DNA from: Phyllobacterium zundukense
GTDB lineage: Bacteria; Pseudomonadota; Alphaproteobacteria; Rhizobiales; Rhizobiaceae
DNA length: 64,000 nucleotides
Direction of reading: 5' to 3'
Assembly (NCBI RefSeq): GCF_025452195.1
Contig: NZ_CP104973.1
Coordinates: 3,703,001 to 3,767,000 of the forward strand
The notes below the pieces were generated by a model. That model searched no databases. It was not told where the DNA came from and worked only from the letters and a program-made list of their open reading frames with translations. Positions 8,410 to 16,734 of the stretch are shown here, one piece after another (positions within the stretch are counted from its first letter, which is position 1; each line of letters begins with the position of its first letter). The position numbers were made by a program, and so were the translations under genes.

Positions 8410-9516
8410 TTATTCTGCGGCCACGGCATGCATCGGCAGCGGACGGCGGACGTACCAGCCCGGATCCTTCACCTGCCGCAGCACGGCGGGAATGATTTCT
8501 GCATAGCAGGCCCACAGGCCCTCATAGGCGGGCGGGCACTCGTCCTTGATCATCTCATGCAGTCTGGGAAGATTATAAAACGGCACCATCGGGAACATGT
8601 GATGCTCCACGTGGTAGTTCATGTTGATATACAAAAAACGGAAGACCGGATTGGTTTTCCAGGTGCGCGTGCTCAGACGATGATCGCGAATATCCTCCTG
8701 CATGCCGGCGTGCTGCGTGAGGTTAAAGAGCTGGGCCATGGAGCCGCCGTAGAAACGGGGCAGCACTACGAACATTGCCGGCAGGATCGATTGCGTCAAA
8801 ACGCACGCAACGATGACGGCAATGAATACCGCGACAAAGGCTCGCGATGACCAGAAGACCTTGCGCTTCTCCCCTTCCGGAATGAAGTGGCGTCCCTCCT
8901 CGTTCAGGCTTCCGAATGCATGACTCACGATAGAGGCGATCTGGGTCAGTCCCGACTTGATGAAGAAGAGATCAAGGAACATGCCCATGATGTCGGGCGG
9001 GCGTGGCACGGCGATTTCCGGGTCGCGGCCGACAAAAAGCGTTTCCGTGTGGTGGCGCGAATGGCTCCAGCGCCAGTAATGCCCCTCATGCAAGGTCATG
9101 AAGCCATTGAGATGATAGAGAATCTCGTTGATCTGGCGCGTCTTGAACGGGGTGCCATGGGATAGCTCATGCGCATGATGGTCGGCCATCGAATAGACCA
9201 GCCCATAGACGATGAAGGCCGGAATGCACCACCACGTACCCCATGTCAGGTATGCTACGATCCCGGAACCGACGAGAAGCGCCAGCCAAATTCCGAAATG
9301 TCGTAGACCTGCTGCATCGGACCGCTTGATGAGTTGCTTGAATTCTTTCCGATCCACCTTCGCCGAAAACCATTCGGCCTCGACCTTCTCCTCGAAGGCA
9401 TCGCCCGTTATGACGGCGGCACCGTCGGCGTTGCCCACCAAGGCATAACTTCGAATTCCATCACGCATTTCGGCCTCCCTGACGAACCCGGAAAATACGT
9501 CGACAGGCTCGCTCAT
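8410..9516 (-). CDS. mocD: Membrane di-iron fatty-acid-desaturase family protein, MocD-like
   Basis: This 368-residue integral membrane protein shows the three histidine boxes of the desaturase/hydroxylase family: HHAHELSHG, HSRHHTET and NYHVEHHMFP, between hydrophobic helices at about 75-115 and 225-260. Such enzymes use O2 and a ferredoxin, here probably the adjacent Rieske protein. In rhizopine catabolism MocD is proposed to demethylate the inosamine ether; a fatty-acid or alkyl substrate is the main alternative. It is divergently transcribed from a LacI regulator that probably controls it. Confidence 0.82.
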   Translation of the reverse strand: MSEPVDVFSGFVREAEMRDGIRSYALVGNADGAAVITGDAFEEKVEAEWFSAKVDRKEFKQLIKRSDAAGLRHFGIWLALLVGSGIVAYLTWGTWWCIPAFIVYGLVYSMADHHAHELSHGTPFKTRQINEILYHLNGFMTLHEGHYWRWSHSRHHTETLFVGRDPEIAVPRPPDIMGMFLDLFFIKSGLTQIASIVSHAFGSLNEEGRHFIPEGEKRKVFWSSRAFVAVFIAVIVACVLTQSILPAMFVVLPRFYGGSMAQLFNLTQHAGMQEDIRDHRLSTRTWKTNPVFRFLYINMNYHVEHHMFPMVPFYNLPRLHEMIKDECPPAYEGLWACYAEIIPAVLRQVKDPGWYVRRPLPMHAVAAE

Positions 9517-9527
9517 ACAATTGGAAT

Positions 9528-9585
9528 GAAATATTTCCTTTCAAAAACTGTCCGGTTAAGCAACAATGACGTGAAAGAATTCTTT
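9528..9585. promoter_or_regulatory. Two palindromes in the mocDE/lacI divergent promoter region
   Basis: GAAATATTTC (9528-9537) and AAAGAATTCTTT (9574-9585) are perfect palindromes in the 81-bp gap. Both are built on GAAA/TTTC-like halves. They are candidate operators for the adjacent LacI protein, although the usual central CG of LacI sites is absent. Confidence 0.45.
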
Positions 9586-9597
9586 TATTGAGGTCAT

Positions 9598-10629
9598 ATG
9601 CGCCGTCCCAACATGACCACGCTCGCAAAGGAAGCCGGAGTCGGCCTTTCTACAGTCGATAGGGTGTTGAACCGCCGTGCGGATGTGCGGGAGGAAACCG
9701 CAAGCCGCGTGCTGGAAGCAGCCGAGAGAATCGGGTTCTACGCCACGCCGCTGCTGCGCCAGCGGCTGAAGACCGACGCACCCCAAAAGACTTTCGCCTT
9801 TCTTCTCCAGCAGAAGACGACGGCCTTTTATGAACTACTGGGAACTGCACTCCGGGAGGCCGTTGAGAGCAGCCCCTCGATCCGTGGAAAAGCGATCGTC
9901 GAGTTCATGGACGATCTTACGCCCGGAGCTGTTGCCGAGACGCTAAGACGCGTCGGTCGTGGTGCTGACGGCGTCGCAATCGTCGCGGCCGACCATCCGG
10001 GCGTTACGTCCGCCATCGACGAGCTGACGGCCAGACACATCCCGGTCATCGCGATGATTTCGGATCTGACTGCTCCATCGCGCGCCGGTTATGTCGGTCT
10101 CGACAACAGAAAGGTCGGCCGAACCGCAGGCTGGCTTCTTGCCAACATGATCCCTGCCCCGTCTGCGGTGGTAATCTTTGTCGGCAGTCACCGCTATCTC
10201 TGCCAGGAAGCCTGTGAGATTGGCTTTCGAGCGTTCCTGCGCGAGAATGCCCCACATCTTCATCTTCTCGAACCAGTCGCTACGTTCGAGAGCGACCAGT
10301 ACGCGTTCGAGGCAACCCTCGACCTCGTAAAGCGGCATGAAAGCGTCAAGGGCATCTACGTCGCCGGAGGCGGTATCGGAGGAGTGATGGCGGCAATGAA
10401 AGAGCTTGAGGCCGACAAGCGCCCTCAGGTTATCGGCCACGATCTGACGCAAGCGACAAGTGTTGGCCTCGTCAGCGGCACGCTCAAGGCGGTCCTTTCT
10501 CATCCCATCAAAGAAATTGCCAAGGAAACTGTAGAAATCCTGATCGCCCGCACCTCGGCACCCCCCGAGGCACCAGGCATCACGCACCAAATTCTGCCAA
10601 TGCAGATATTTACGCCAGAAAGTGTCTAG
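9598..10629 (+). CDS. LacI-family transcriptional regulator
   Basis: A 343-residue protein with an N-terminal helix-turn-helix (TTLAKEAGVGLSTVDRVLNR) and a periplasmic-binding-protein-like effector domain (VAIVAADHPGVTSAIDEL, YVGLDNRKVGRTAGWLLANM, YVAGGGIGGVMAAMKELEAD). TGAGGT precedes the ATG. The type with STVDRVLN rather than STVSRVLN occurs in regulators of sugar or polyol uptake. Divergence from mocDE makes that pair the likely target and an inositol derivative a possible effector; both are inferences. Confidence 0.88.
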   Translation: MRRPNMTTLAKEAGVGLSTVDRVLNRRADVREETASRVLEAAERIGFYATPLLRQRLKTDAPQKTFAFLLQQKTTAFYELLGTALREAVESSPSIRGKAIVEFMDDLTPGAVAETLRRVGRGADGVAIVAADHPGVTSAIDELTARHIPVIAMISDLTAPSRAGYVGLDNRKVGRTAGWLLANMIPAPSAVVIFVGSHRYLCQEACEIGFRAFLRENAPHLHLLEPVATFESDQYAFEATLDLVKRHESVKGIYVAGGGIGGVMAAMKELEADKRPQVIGHDLTQATSVGLVSGTLKAVLSHPIKEIAKETVEILIARTSAPPEAPGITHQILPMQIFTPESV

Positions 10630-10723
10630 CAATGCGTCGCGGAGGCGTATTTTCTTTCATTCGACGCCGATTAGAACATGTTCGCGCCAAGTCTAAAGCA
10701 ACCACTAGCCATATCGCGACAAG

Positions 10724-11734
10724 CTATCTCAATCCGATCACCATCGAATCCGGGCCGACAAGCGGTTCCACCCACGTTTCTGAAAATCCGGCTTCGCGCA
10801 TCCAGGCCCGACAGTCTTCTCCAGTGTAGTCGAACCCGCCAGCAGTTTCGATCAGCATATTCAAGCTCATCAAAAGACCGAAAGCATTTTCCCGGCGATC
10901 ATCATCGATGATGGCATCGTAAACAACGACCGCGCCACCTTTCGGAAGAGCATCAAATGCCTTGCTTAGAAGCATCTTTTTCTGTGCAAGGTCCCAATCA
11001 TGAAGGATGTGACCCATGACGATGACATCAACTTTCGGCAGAGGGTCCTCAAAGAAATCCCCTCCCTGAAACCGCACTCGGTCCTCCACCCCGCGGTGAG
11101 CTATAAATTCTTCGAAGACTGGCTTGACCGAGGGAAGGTCGAAGCCGATGCCGTTGAGGTGGGGATGGGCTTGGGCAAGAGTGGCGGGTACCATGCCCTG
11201 AGCTGAACCGAGATCCATGAAGGTCTTATAATCTTTCCATGGGAACTTGGCGGCGATAGCGTGGGCCGCCCCCGCGCTTATTCCACTCATAGCGCTCAGA
11301 AATCCACGCAATCGTTCCGGATCGGCATAAATTGCCGCAAAGAAATTTTCCCCTCCACCCTTCGCCTCGTTCTGCAATTCGCCGGTGCGCAGGGCCTCCG
11401 TCAGCGATCCCCAGAAGCCATAGAGCCGGGCATTCGCCATCTCCAGGATACCGCCAATATAGGATGGCTTGGCTCGATCGAGAAAGATCTCCGTGTCTGC
11501 GGTGTTGCTGTAGATGCCGTTTTCGCGTTCCAGCAACTTGAGAGCCACCAACGCATCGAGAAAGTCTCGGGCTGATCGCTGATGCAGTGCAAGTTTAGTT
11601 TGAAGCGTCGGCAGGTCGGCCGGCGCATTCGCCAAGGTGCTAAATACGCCTAGTTCGACAGCACTCAAGAGCGTTTTGGATGCCCAAAAGCCCATACCAA
11701 CTTGCATTATATGTTCTGGTGTTGCTGTGCTCAC
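10724..11734 (-). CDS. SAM-dependent O-methyltransferase (plant-type family 2)
   Basis: A 336-residue protein with an N-terminal winged-helix dimerisation region (about 10-90) and an O-methyltransferase domain. The SAM motif is [16 protein letters not shown] and the catalytic-base region is [14 protein letters not shown]. Relatives act on phenolics, hydroxyneurosporene or acetylserotonin. The start was set at the GTG preceded by GGAGG eight bases away; a TTG five codons upstream overlaps that ribosome site. It is convergent with the LacI gene. The substrate is not predictable from context. Confidence 0.85.
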   Translation of the reverse strand: MSTATPEHIMQVGMGFWASKTLLSAVELGVFSTLANAPADLPTLQTKLALHQRSARDFLDALVALKLLERENGIYSNTADTEIFLDRAKPSYIGGILEMANARLYGFWGSLTEALRTGELQNEAKGGGENFFAAIYADPERLRGFLSAMSGISAGAAHAIAAKFPWKDYKTFMDLGSAQGMVPATLAQAHPHLNGIGFDLPSVKPVFEEFIAHRGVEDRVRFQGGDFFEDPLPKVDVIVMGHILHDWDLAQKKMLLSKAFDALPKGGAVVVYDAIIDDDRRENAFGLLMSLNMLIETAGGFDYTGEDCRAWMREAGFSETWVEPLVGPDSMVIGLR

Positions 11735-12059
11735 GACTTGGTCCTCCAAGTAAATAGGTTCAGCCTTGGTCCGGGCACGGTGCTGCGAGATGGTTGCAGG
11801 GGCTCGTTACGGCTTCGTTTCAACAGCTAAATACCATCATAGCATATTGCTCGGCAGTGGCGAAGCCGAGCGATGGGTTCGCAGCCAGTAAGCAAGCGCT
11901 GTTACTGAAACGGCCTGGTTCCGTCCCCCACATGGTGGCTGTCACCTCAACACCATCTACCCGTCAGCAGTTATTAATCGTTCGTTTCTATGATCGTTCA
12001 AATGCAGAAATGCGTTTCAACGGGTTTTTGCCGGATCTGTGTCAGTGTCTCAGAGCCTG
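11735..12059. other. Intergenic region, no gene recognised
   Basis: About 325 bp upstream of the methyltransferase. It contains a 7-bp-stem hairpin GCTCGGC/GCCGAGC (11849-11871) and AT-rich stretches that may carry the methyltransferase promoter. Short open frames here lack a ribosome site and look non-coding. Confidence 0.45.
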
Positions 12060-12190
12060 ACCGAAAATTCGTCAAGGGGTGGCGAAAATGGTGGTTTTTG
12101 AGCACCGAAGCGCAGCGTACGTTTTGGTACGTGAGCATCGGAGCGCAGAAAAAACGCCATTTGCAGTCCGCGTTGGCGAATTTACGTTCG
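12060..12190. repeat. RIME-like palindromic element, copy 3
   Basis: Outer arms GAAAATTCGTCAAGG and GTTGGCGAATTT flank the core GAGCACCGAAGCGCAGCGTAC / GTACGTGAGCATCGGAGCGC. It lies about 50 bp upstream of the DUF5330 gene, so it may be part of that gene's leader. Confidence 0.8.
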
Positions 12191-12240
12191 GGCTCTCACC
12201 ATGAAGGGGTGAAATAGCGACACTATAGAGGACTGCTGAA

Positions 12241-12699
12241 ATGTTCTTTCTGATCAGGTTTGCGATCAAGTTCTGCTTCTGGATGATGCTGATCTCCTTG
12301 TTCATTCCGGTGGACTCGAAGGATCAGCCACAGGGCGCGGGCCAGCCCGGCCCGATCGAGGCGTTACTGGCTGCGCAGGAGACGATCAGCGATCTCAGCG
12401 ATTTCTGCACCCGCAAGCCGCAGACTTGCGAAACCGGCAAGGCTGCACTCGCCAATGCCAGCGTACGCGCGGGCGAGGTCGCGAAGGTCGGCTACGAGTA
12501 TCTTGATGCACGCATGGGCGAGGATTCGAAGGAACCCGGCACACAAAGCGCCGAAACAGAATCTGGCCAGGGAGACGCCATCAAGGCGAAACTGCGTGAA
12601 ATGGCCTTGCGCGAAATTCTCGATGCCGCAACCCGTCAACGTGAACAGGCGAACGAGGTCGACGACAAGACCCAGACCGGGACCGTTTCCCCGAAGTGA
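12241..12699 (+). CDS. DUF5330 family protein
   Basis: A 152-residue protein with an N-terminal hydrophobic segment at about 3-22 (signal anchor), then a helical Ala/Glu-rich region. The segment ETISDLSDFCTRKPQTCETG, with two cysteines, is characteristic of DUF5330, a small Hyphomicrobiales family. The protein is presumably periplasmic with a possible disulfide. It precedes sufE on the same strand. No biochemical role is known. Confidence 0.8.
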   Translation: MFFLIRFAIKFCFWMMLISLFIPVDSKDQPQGAGQPGPIEALLAAQETISDLSDFCTRKPQTCETGKAALANASVRAGEVAKVGYEYLDARMGEDSKEPGTQSAETESGQGDAIKAKLREMALREILDAATRQREQANEVDDKTQTGTVSPK

Positions 12700-12771
12700 C
12701 AACGCTTTTTTGATTAAAACGGTGACGTTGGCCTTTCAAATCACTATATGTGCCTGAAAGGGAAGTGATGC

Positions 12772-13212
12772 ATGGCACAGACAATTGACGATATTTTTGC
12801 TGATTTCGACTTTCTCGATGACTGGGAAGATCGCTATCGTTATGTCATTGACCTCGGCCGCGACCTGAAGCCCTATCCCGAAGAGGCGCGGGATGCCGCT
12901 CACAAGGTCAGAGGCTGCGTCAGCCAGGTGTGGCTGAAGAGCACGCTCAACAGCGACACCGATCCAGTCATCGAGTTCGTCGGCGATTCCGACGCGCATA
13001 TCGTGCGCGGTCTCGTCGCCATCATGATGGTGCTCTATTCGGGCAAGCGCGCTTCCGAAATCATGGCGATCAACCCCGAAGCCATATTGAAGAAACTCGG
13101 CCTTGACGAACATCTGACGCCGCAACGGTCCAATGGCCTGCGGGCCATGATCGGCCGTATCCGCGGCGAAGCCCAGAATGCCCTCGCTCCCGCCGAGGTC
13201 ACGCAGCACTAG
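12772..13212 (+). CDS. sufE: SufE family sulfur-acceptor protein
   Basis: This 146-residue protein has the family core RYRYVIDLGRDLKPYP and the sulfur-accepting Cys49 in KVRGCVSQVWL. SufE takes persulfide from the cysteine desulfurase SufS and passes it to the SufBCD scaffold during Fe-S assembly. The rest of the suf operon is not in this window, as is common in this order, where sufE stands alone. GGGAAG upstream of the ATG serves as SD. Confidence 0.94.
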   Translation: MAQTIDDIFADFDFLDDWEDRYRYVIDLGRDLKPYPEEARDAAHKVRGCVSQVWLKSTLNSDTDPVIEFVGDSDAHIVRGLVAIMMVLYSGKRASEIMAINPEAILKKLGLDEHLTPQRSNGLRAMIGRIRGEAQNALAPAEVTQH

Positions 13213-13256
13213 GTTGTTATTGTAGCGCGAGACCTTCCATCACTACGGCATCTCCT

Positions 13257-13448
13257 TTACGAGTCTTTGATCGCATCATCCGTCGCCTTCAGTTGCATAG
13301 CTTCAGCCCCATGCAGTGAAGCGCGAACTCGAGCAAGTTCGTGTTGCAGCGCTCTGCGCACGACCTCTGTCTTGGTGCGCGCTTTGGTCAAGCTTTGGAG
13401 TTCGCTCACTATGGCGTCAATGTGGCTGTTACGGATTTGCAGCGCCAT
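13257..13448 (-). CDS. Orphan VapB-like antitoxin (PSK-type)
   Basis: A 63-residue protein starting MALQIRNSHIDAIVSELQSL with TKTEVVRRALQHELAR, the pattern of the Rv0623/PSK_trans_fac antitoxins that pair with PIN-domain VapC. The start ATG has GGAG about eight bases upstream. VapC genes normally follow at once, but here the stop is only 44 bp from the convergent sufE stop, so no toxin fits. It is either a solitary anti-toxin or a remnant of a TA locus. Confidence 0.75.
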   Translation of the reverse strand: MALQIRNSHIDAIVSELQSLTKARTKTEVVRRALQHELARVRASLHGAEAMQLKATDDAIKDS

Positions 13449-13507
13449 TTTGATATCTCCATGCACCATTTAGTATATTGCCATCGGTGACGCGTGCCAA
13501 TTCTCCT

Positions 13508-14299
13508 TTAGCCTGACACCGGCCGGTAATCCTCTGTGCCCCAGTGAATAATCCGCGGATTTCGTCGTGCGAGCGCAGGCGGGTGATAATGCCGGTCGAG
13601 TACCGCCAGCGCAGTCTTCAGGATCAGTTTTGCCGAACGCACCGGCCATTGCCGTTCGCGTTCAACGCTCTCCAGCCCTTTCAAAAAGCAACAAACGTCG
13701 ATCAGCACGCCGGACAGTTCCGGCCCCACCGCCTCCAGCGCCCGCTCGACACGCTGGCGCGCTGCGAGTGCCGCATCGGTGATCTCGAGCACACCATTGT
13801 TGCGTGAACCGGACCCGGTGACGTCCCAGTTGACGCCGATCGAGGGCATGAGATTGCCGAGGGTAAAGTCGGATCGCAGCCGCTCACCCGCCTTGAACGC
13901 CTCATCGTCGATCAGCGGCAGGCCCTTTGCATCCTTGCGGTTGCGTAGCATCGCCAGCGGCGACTCTGCGTCATTGCTGCGCACCTGGATTGACCCACAT
14001 TCATCATCAATGGCAATCGTTGCTTCGCTCCGATGCTGCCCCGCGTAAGGATCGTCCGTGCATTCGAAACGGCGAAGCCAGGCGCGTCCCGCATCGCTGA
14101 TCGAGACTTTGCCTTTGCTCAAGGCCCCGAGACCCTGGCTCAGCATGAACTTGACAACGCTTCGTGTCGCGGAAATCGTGCCATATGCACCGCTTTCCAG
14201 AACCAGTCTGTCAGACGTTTGTGTCTCGACAATTTCGGCTGCGCCTTTGGCGATAAAGCGCAACAGCCGTACAATCTCCTTGTTGGCCGGGTCCGTCAT
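13508..14299 (-). CDS. DUF6456 family protein
   Basis: A 263-residue soluble protein. The C-terminal half (about 100-260) carries the DUF6456-like region, with VERALEAVGPELSGVLIDVC and SAKLILKTALAVLDRHY. The N-terminal part looks like a winged-helix region (about 10-75). The start ATG overlaps the stop of the upstream DnaA-like gene as ATGA, so the two are translationally coupled. Longer in-frame extensions run antisense-like through that gene and were rejected. The function is unknown; joint work with the DnaA-like protein on DNA is a plausible inference. Confidence 0.78.
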   Translation of the reverse strand: MTDPANKEIVRLLRFIAKGAAEIVETQTSDRLVLESGAYGTISATRSVVKFMLSQGLGALSKGKVSISDAGRAWLRRFECTDDPYAGQHRSEATIAIDDECGSIQVRSNDAESPLAMLRNRKDAKGLPLIDDEAFKAGERLRSDFTLGNLMPSIGVNWDVTGSGSRNNGVLEITDAALAARQRVERALEAVGPELSGVLIDVCCFLKGLESVERERQWPVRSAKLILKTALAVLDRHYHPPALARRNPRIIHWGTEDYRPVSG

Positions 14300-14751
14300 G
14301 CGCGCAGTCTTCCACTTTCTACGTAGGCTACCCGAATGATATTTTCGATCGTCTGGATGATCCGGTCGAATTCGAGATCCTCGCGCATGTCCTCGACCAG
14401 ATGGCAGGCGTGATTGACCGTGCTGCGATCGCGACCGAAGGCGCGTCCCACCTCGCTCATGGTCAATGCCAGTGTGACATGCGCCACATACATGCCGACC
14501 TGTCGCACCCTTGCCACAGAACGTTCGCAGCGCGAATGCGAACGCAGATCCCGGCCGCTCACATTGAAAAAAGCCGACAGAATATCGAGAACTCCGTCGC
14601 ATAGCTGAAAAAGGCGCTCATTGACCGGCGCCTCCTCGTCGACGACCGCCAGCACAGGCCGCTTGAAACGGCATCGCCTCGGCTTCAGGGTATCGGTGAC
14701 GGCCCGGGCTTCGGGTCCAGAGCGGATCAGACGGGGCAAACTCGAAGACAT
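14296..14751 (-). CDS. DnaA domain IV-like helix-turn-helix protein
   Basis: A 151-residue protein. The C-terminal third reads VRQVGMYVAHVTLALTMSEV then GRAFGRDRSTVNHACHLVED, which follows the DnaA domain IV box-binding fold and signature with Ser/Val/Asn substitutions. There is no AAA+ domain. The ATG has GGAG five bases upstream; a GTG two codons earlier abuts that site. Such stand-alone DnaA-C proteins are conserved in Hyphomicrobiales. It could compete for DnaA boxes or act as a transcription factor; this is inference. Confidence 0.8.
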   Translation of the reverse strand: MSSSLPRLIRSGPEARAVTDTLKPRRCRFKRPVLAVVDEEAPVNERLFQLCDGVLDILSAFFNVSGRDLRSHSRCERSVARVRQVGMYVAHVTLALTMSEVGRAFGRDRSTVNHACHLVEDMREDLEFDRIIQTIENIIRVAYVESGRLRA

Positions 14752-14765
14752 TCTCACTCCACTTT

Positions 14766-14898
14766 GATGTAGGAATATCTTCTTATATCTGCGTGAACAA
14801 GAGCGTGGATAAGTTTTCTTATGCCCTCCCCTTAGCCATCTGTTATCAAAGGCTTTTTTGTTTCGCGGTCGATTATTATAGGACTATTATCCTACATC
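14766..14898. promoter_or_regulatory. Divergent promoter region with inverted GATGTAGGA sites and a DnaA-box-like site
   Basis: GATGTAGGA (14766-14774) and TCCTACATC (14890-14898) are perfect 9-bp inverted sites, one near each divergent start. Minus-strand TTATCCACG (14804-14812) differs from the DnaA-box consensus by one base. A further local dyad TAGGA/TCCTA surrounds 14885. Binding by the adjacent DnaA-like protein is an inference. Confidence 0.45.
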
Positions 14899-14946
14899 GC
14901 CGGTGTTTAGCCATACTGCGTCTATCCCTCAACAAGGAATGAACGC

Positions 14947-15249
14947 ATGTGGGCAATCGATTGGACCAAACAACGGAGCGCGTTTATCGCGGCAAAGGAC
15001 AAGCACGCCAACGAAGCGCGGCAGCGCCTGGTTCTGCAGATACTCTGCAACGCCGATCTGGATGGATTGATTGCGCAGGATCACGAGACCAAGTCTCAAA
15101 CATGCAAGCGGCTGAAGCGCCTGATCGAGCGTGAGCGCCTCAAAGGCGTCAAGGGCCACTGGAGCTACGATCTCAATCGCCACATTGGATTGAAACAGGC
15201 GCTCGATACATTGAAGTCATCGATGCGGGAAGACACGGTCAGTCAATAA
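14947..15249 (+). CDS. Conserved hypothetical protein
   Basis: A 100-residue, charged, helical protein (MWAIDWTKQRSAFIAAKDKH at the N-terminus, then QTCKRLKRLIERERLKGVKG). AAGGA precedes the ATG by about eight bases. It has no membrane segment and no recognised domain; the high Lys/Arg content could suit nucleic-acid binding. It is divergent from the DnaA-like gene and shares its regulatory region. A GC-rich hairpin follows the stop. Confidence 0.6.
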   Translation: MWAIDWTKQRSAFIAAKDKHANEARQRLVLQILCNADLDGLIAQDHETKSQTCKRLKRLIERERLKGVKGHWSYDLNRHIGLKQALDTLKSSMREDTVSQ

Positions 15250-15282
15250 TCGTTACCGGAGATGATTCTCGCAAACGCGAAA

Positions 15283-15300
15283 CGGCGCCTCTCGGCGCCG
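15283..15300 (+). terminator. Hairpin, probable terminator
   Basis: Stem CGGCGCC / GGCGCCG with loop TCTC, followed by CTTCGTCATTATTTC. The U-tract is poor, so termination strength is uncertain. It lies between the hypothetical gene and the convergent mucR. Confidence 0.5.
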
Positions 15301-15404
15301 CTTCGTCATTATTTCATAGACCTGCTTGGCTTGCACCCAAGATGCCGGATCATCGGAAACGCAAAACCCGCGTATCAGATGTGCATCAGGATTGGCAAAG
15401 GTCT

Positions 15405-15842
15405 TTAAGCGGCCTTCTTGCGCTTGCGACCCAGGCCCATATTCTTTGCCAGGCGCGAACGGGCTGCTGCATAATTCGGAGCGACCATCGGATAGGAAGG
15501 ATCGAGGTCCCACTTCTCACGATACTGTTCAGGGGTCAGGTTGTAGTGCGTCATCAGATGGCGCTTCAACGACTTGAACTTTTTGCCGTCTTCGAGGCAG
15601 ACAATAAAATCATCCGCGACAGACTTTTTCGGGTTGATAGCTGGCTTGGGTTTTTCCTGGATGGCAGTTACGGCTTCCAGACCACCGCCAACGCGGCCAA
15701 GGGCTGCATGAACATCAGAGATGAGACCGGGCAGATCGCCGGCCGGCACTGAGTTGTTGCTCACATAAGCAGCAACCAATTCCGCTGTGAGTTCCAGCAG
15801 CACGTCACTACCAGTTGTGTTTGAATTGTCGAACGTGGTCAT
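15405..15842 (-). CDS. mucR: MucR/Ros family zinc-finger transcriptional regulator
   Basis: A 145-residue protein with the Ros/MucR zinc-finger region [20 protein letters not shown] (Cys82, Asp85, His95, His99), followed by [20 protein letters not shown] and a basic tail GRKRKKAA. MucR proteins oligomerise on AT-rich, T-A-step-rich DNA and control exopolysaccharide, motility, virulence and cell-cycle genes in this order. The region upstream is AT-rich, which fits autoregulation. The CxxD form of the finger is usual for MucR. Confidence 0.95.
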   Translation of the reverse strand: MTTFDNSNTTGSDVLLELTAELVAAYVSNNSVPAGDLPGLISDVHAALGRVGGGLEAVTAIQEKPKPAINPKKSVADDFIVCLEDGKKFKSLKRHLMTHYNLTPEQYREKWDLDPSYPMVAPNYAAARSRLAKNMGLGRKRKKAA

Positions 15843-16238
15843 CTAAGTCCAATTCCTTCGTCTAATTTGAAATCTGGATAGGTAGATTAAAATCACCAAT
15901 ATAAAGTCGAGAACAGGCGAAGTCTCCTACGCCATTGGTAACAATCTATTCCTGATTTCGTTGAAAATGTCAAATCAATACTTTGCCCACGAAAGAAATA
16001 TTTCAAATAATCCCCAAGACAGAGATTAACCGTTGGCAGTAGGATATAGACCCAAGAAACCGGAACCTGGTTGCCCACGCAGTAACAAGAATGCGTATGC
16101 GAAAGGATTTGCGCCATACCACTAAGACAAAAAATGGCAAAAATGAGGAATGCGCCGCAATACTTCAAGCATTCTATAATAACAGATGTTGCGATGTTTA
16201 GTGTTCATCCCTACATCTTGGAGAAAAAGGAACCAACG
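15843..16238. promoter_or_regulatory. AT-rich divergent region between mucR and msrB
   Basis: About 400 bp with AT-rich runs such as TAGATTAAAATC close to the mucR start, suited to MucR autobinding. On the msrB side a TATAAT lies at 16175-16180 without an obvious -35. No coding sequence with a ribosome site was found. Confidence 0.45.
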
Positions 16239-16643
16239 ATGAACACAAAGACATTCAAGATCGTTAAAACGGACGCTGAGTGGCGTGAACAGCTCACGCC
16301 GGAGCAATATCAGATCACCCGGAATCACGGGACGGAGCGGGCGTTTTCCAGTCCGAACTTCGATAGCAAACTCAAGGGATTATACAAATGCGTCTGCTGT
16401 AATCGTCCGCTCTATCGCTCTGAAACCAAATATGAATCCGGGACAGGCTGGCCAAGTTTTACCGCCCCGATCGAGCCTGATGCGGTCAACGCGATCGAGG
16501 ATCGCTCCTATGGCATGGTGCGAACCGAAATAAAATGTGCCGATTGCGATGCGCATCTCGGCCATGTTTTTCCGGACGGCCCTCCCCCTACCGGCTTGCG
16601 CTATTGCATGAATGGCAATGCCTTAGTCTTTGATCAGGATTGA
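16239..16643 (+). CDS. msrB: Peptide-methionine (R)-S-oxide reductase MsrB
   Basis: A 134-residue cytosolic enzyme that repairs methionine-R-sulfoxide. Visible are the zinc CxxC pairs (in [10 protein letters not shown] and [10 protein letters not shown]), the [12 protein letters not shown] substrate loop and the catalytic cysteine in [16 protein letters not shown] precedes the chosen ATG; an upstream in-frame extension has no ribosome site. The stop lies about 90 bp before the oligopeptidase B start. Confidence 0.95.
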   Translation: MNTKTFKIVKTDAEWREQLTPEQYQITRNHGTERAFSSPNFDSKLKGLYKCVCCNRPLYRSETKYESGTGWPSFTAPIEPDAVNAIEDRSYGMVRTEIKCADCDAHLGHVFPDGPPPTGLRYCMNGNALVFDQD

Positions 16644-16734
16644 CCAGCCGGCAACTTGCTTTACACCTTGTGCTGATCTCACTCTTTCCGGCGGATTTTT
16701 CTGTCCGTCGGGTTATCATTTGAAAGTTTTTTCC

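Noticed and set aside
11794..12060. An 88-codon open frame after the methyltransferase gene
   Set aside because: It lacks a ribosome site and has no recognisable composition of a protein; treated as intergenic.
14300..14602. A long N-terminal extension of the DUF6456 gene
   Set aside because: The extension runs through the DnaA-like gene in another frame and is low-complexity; the ATGA overlap gives a natural start.
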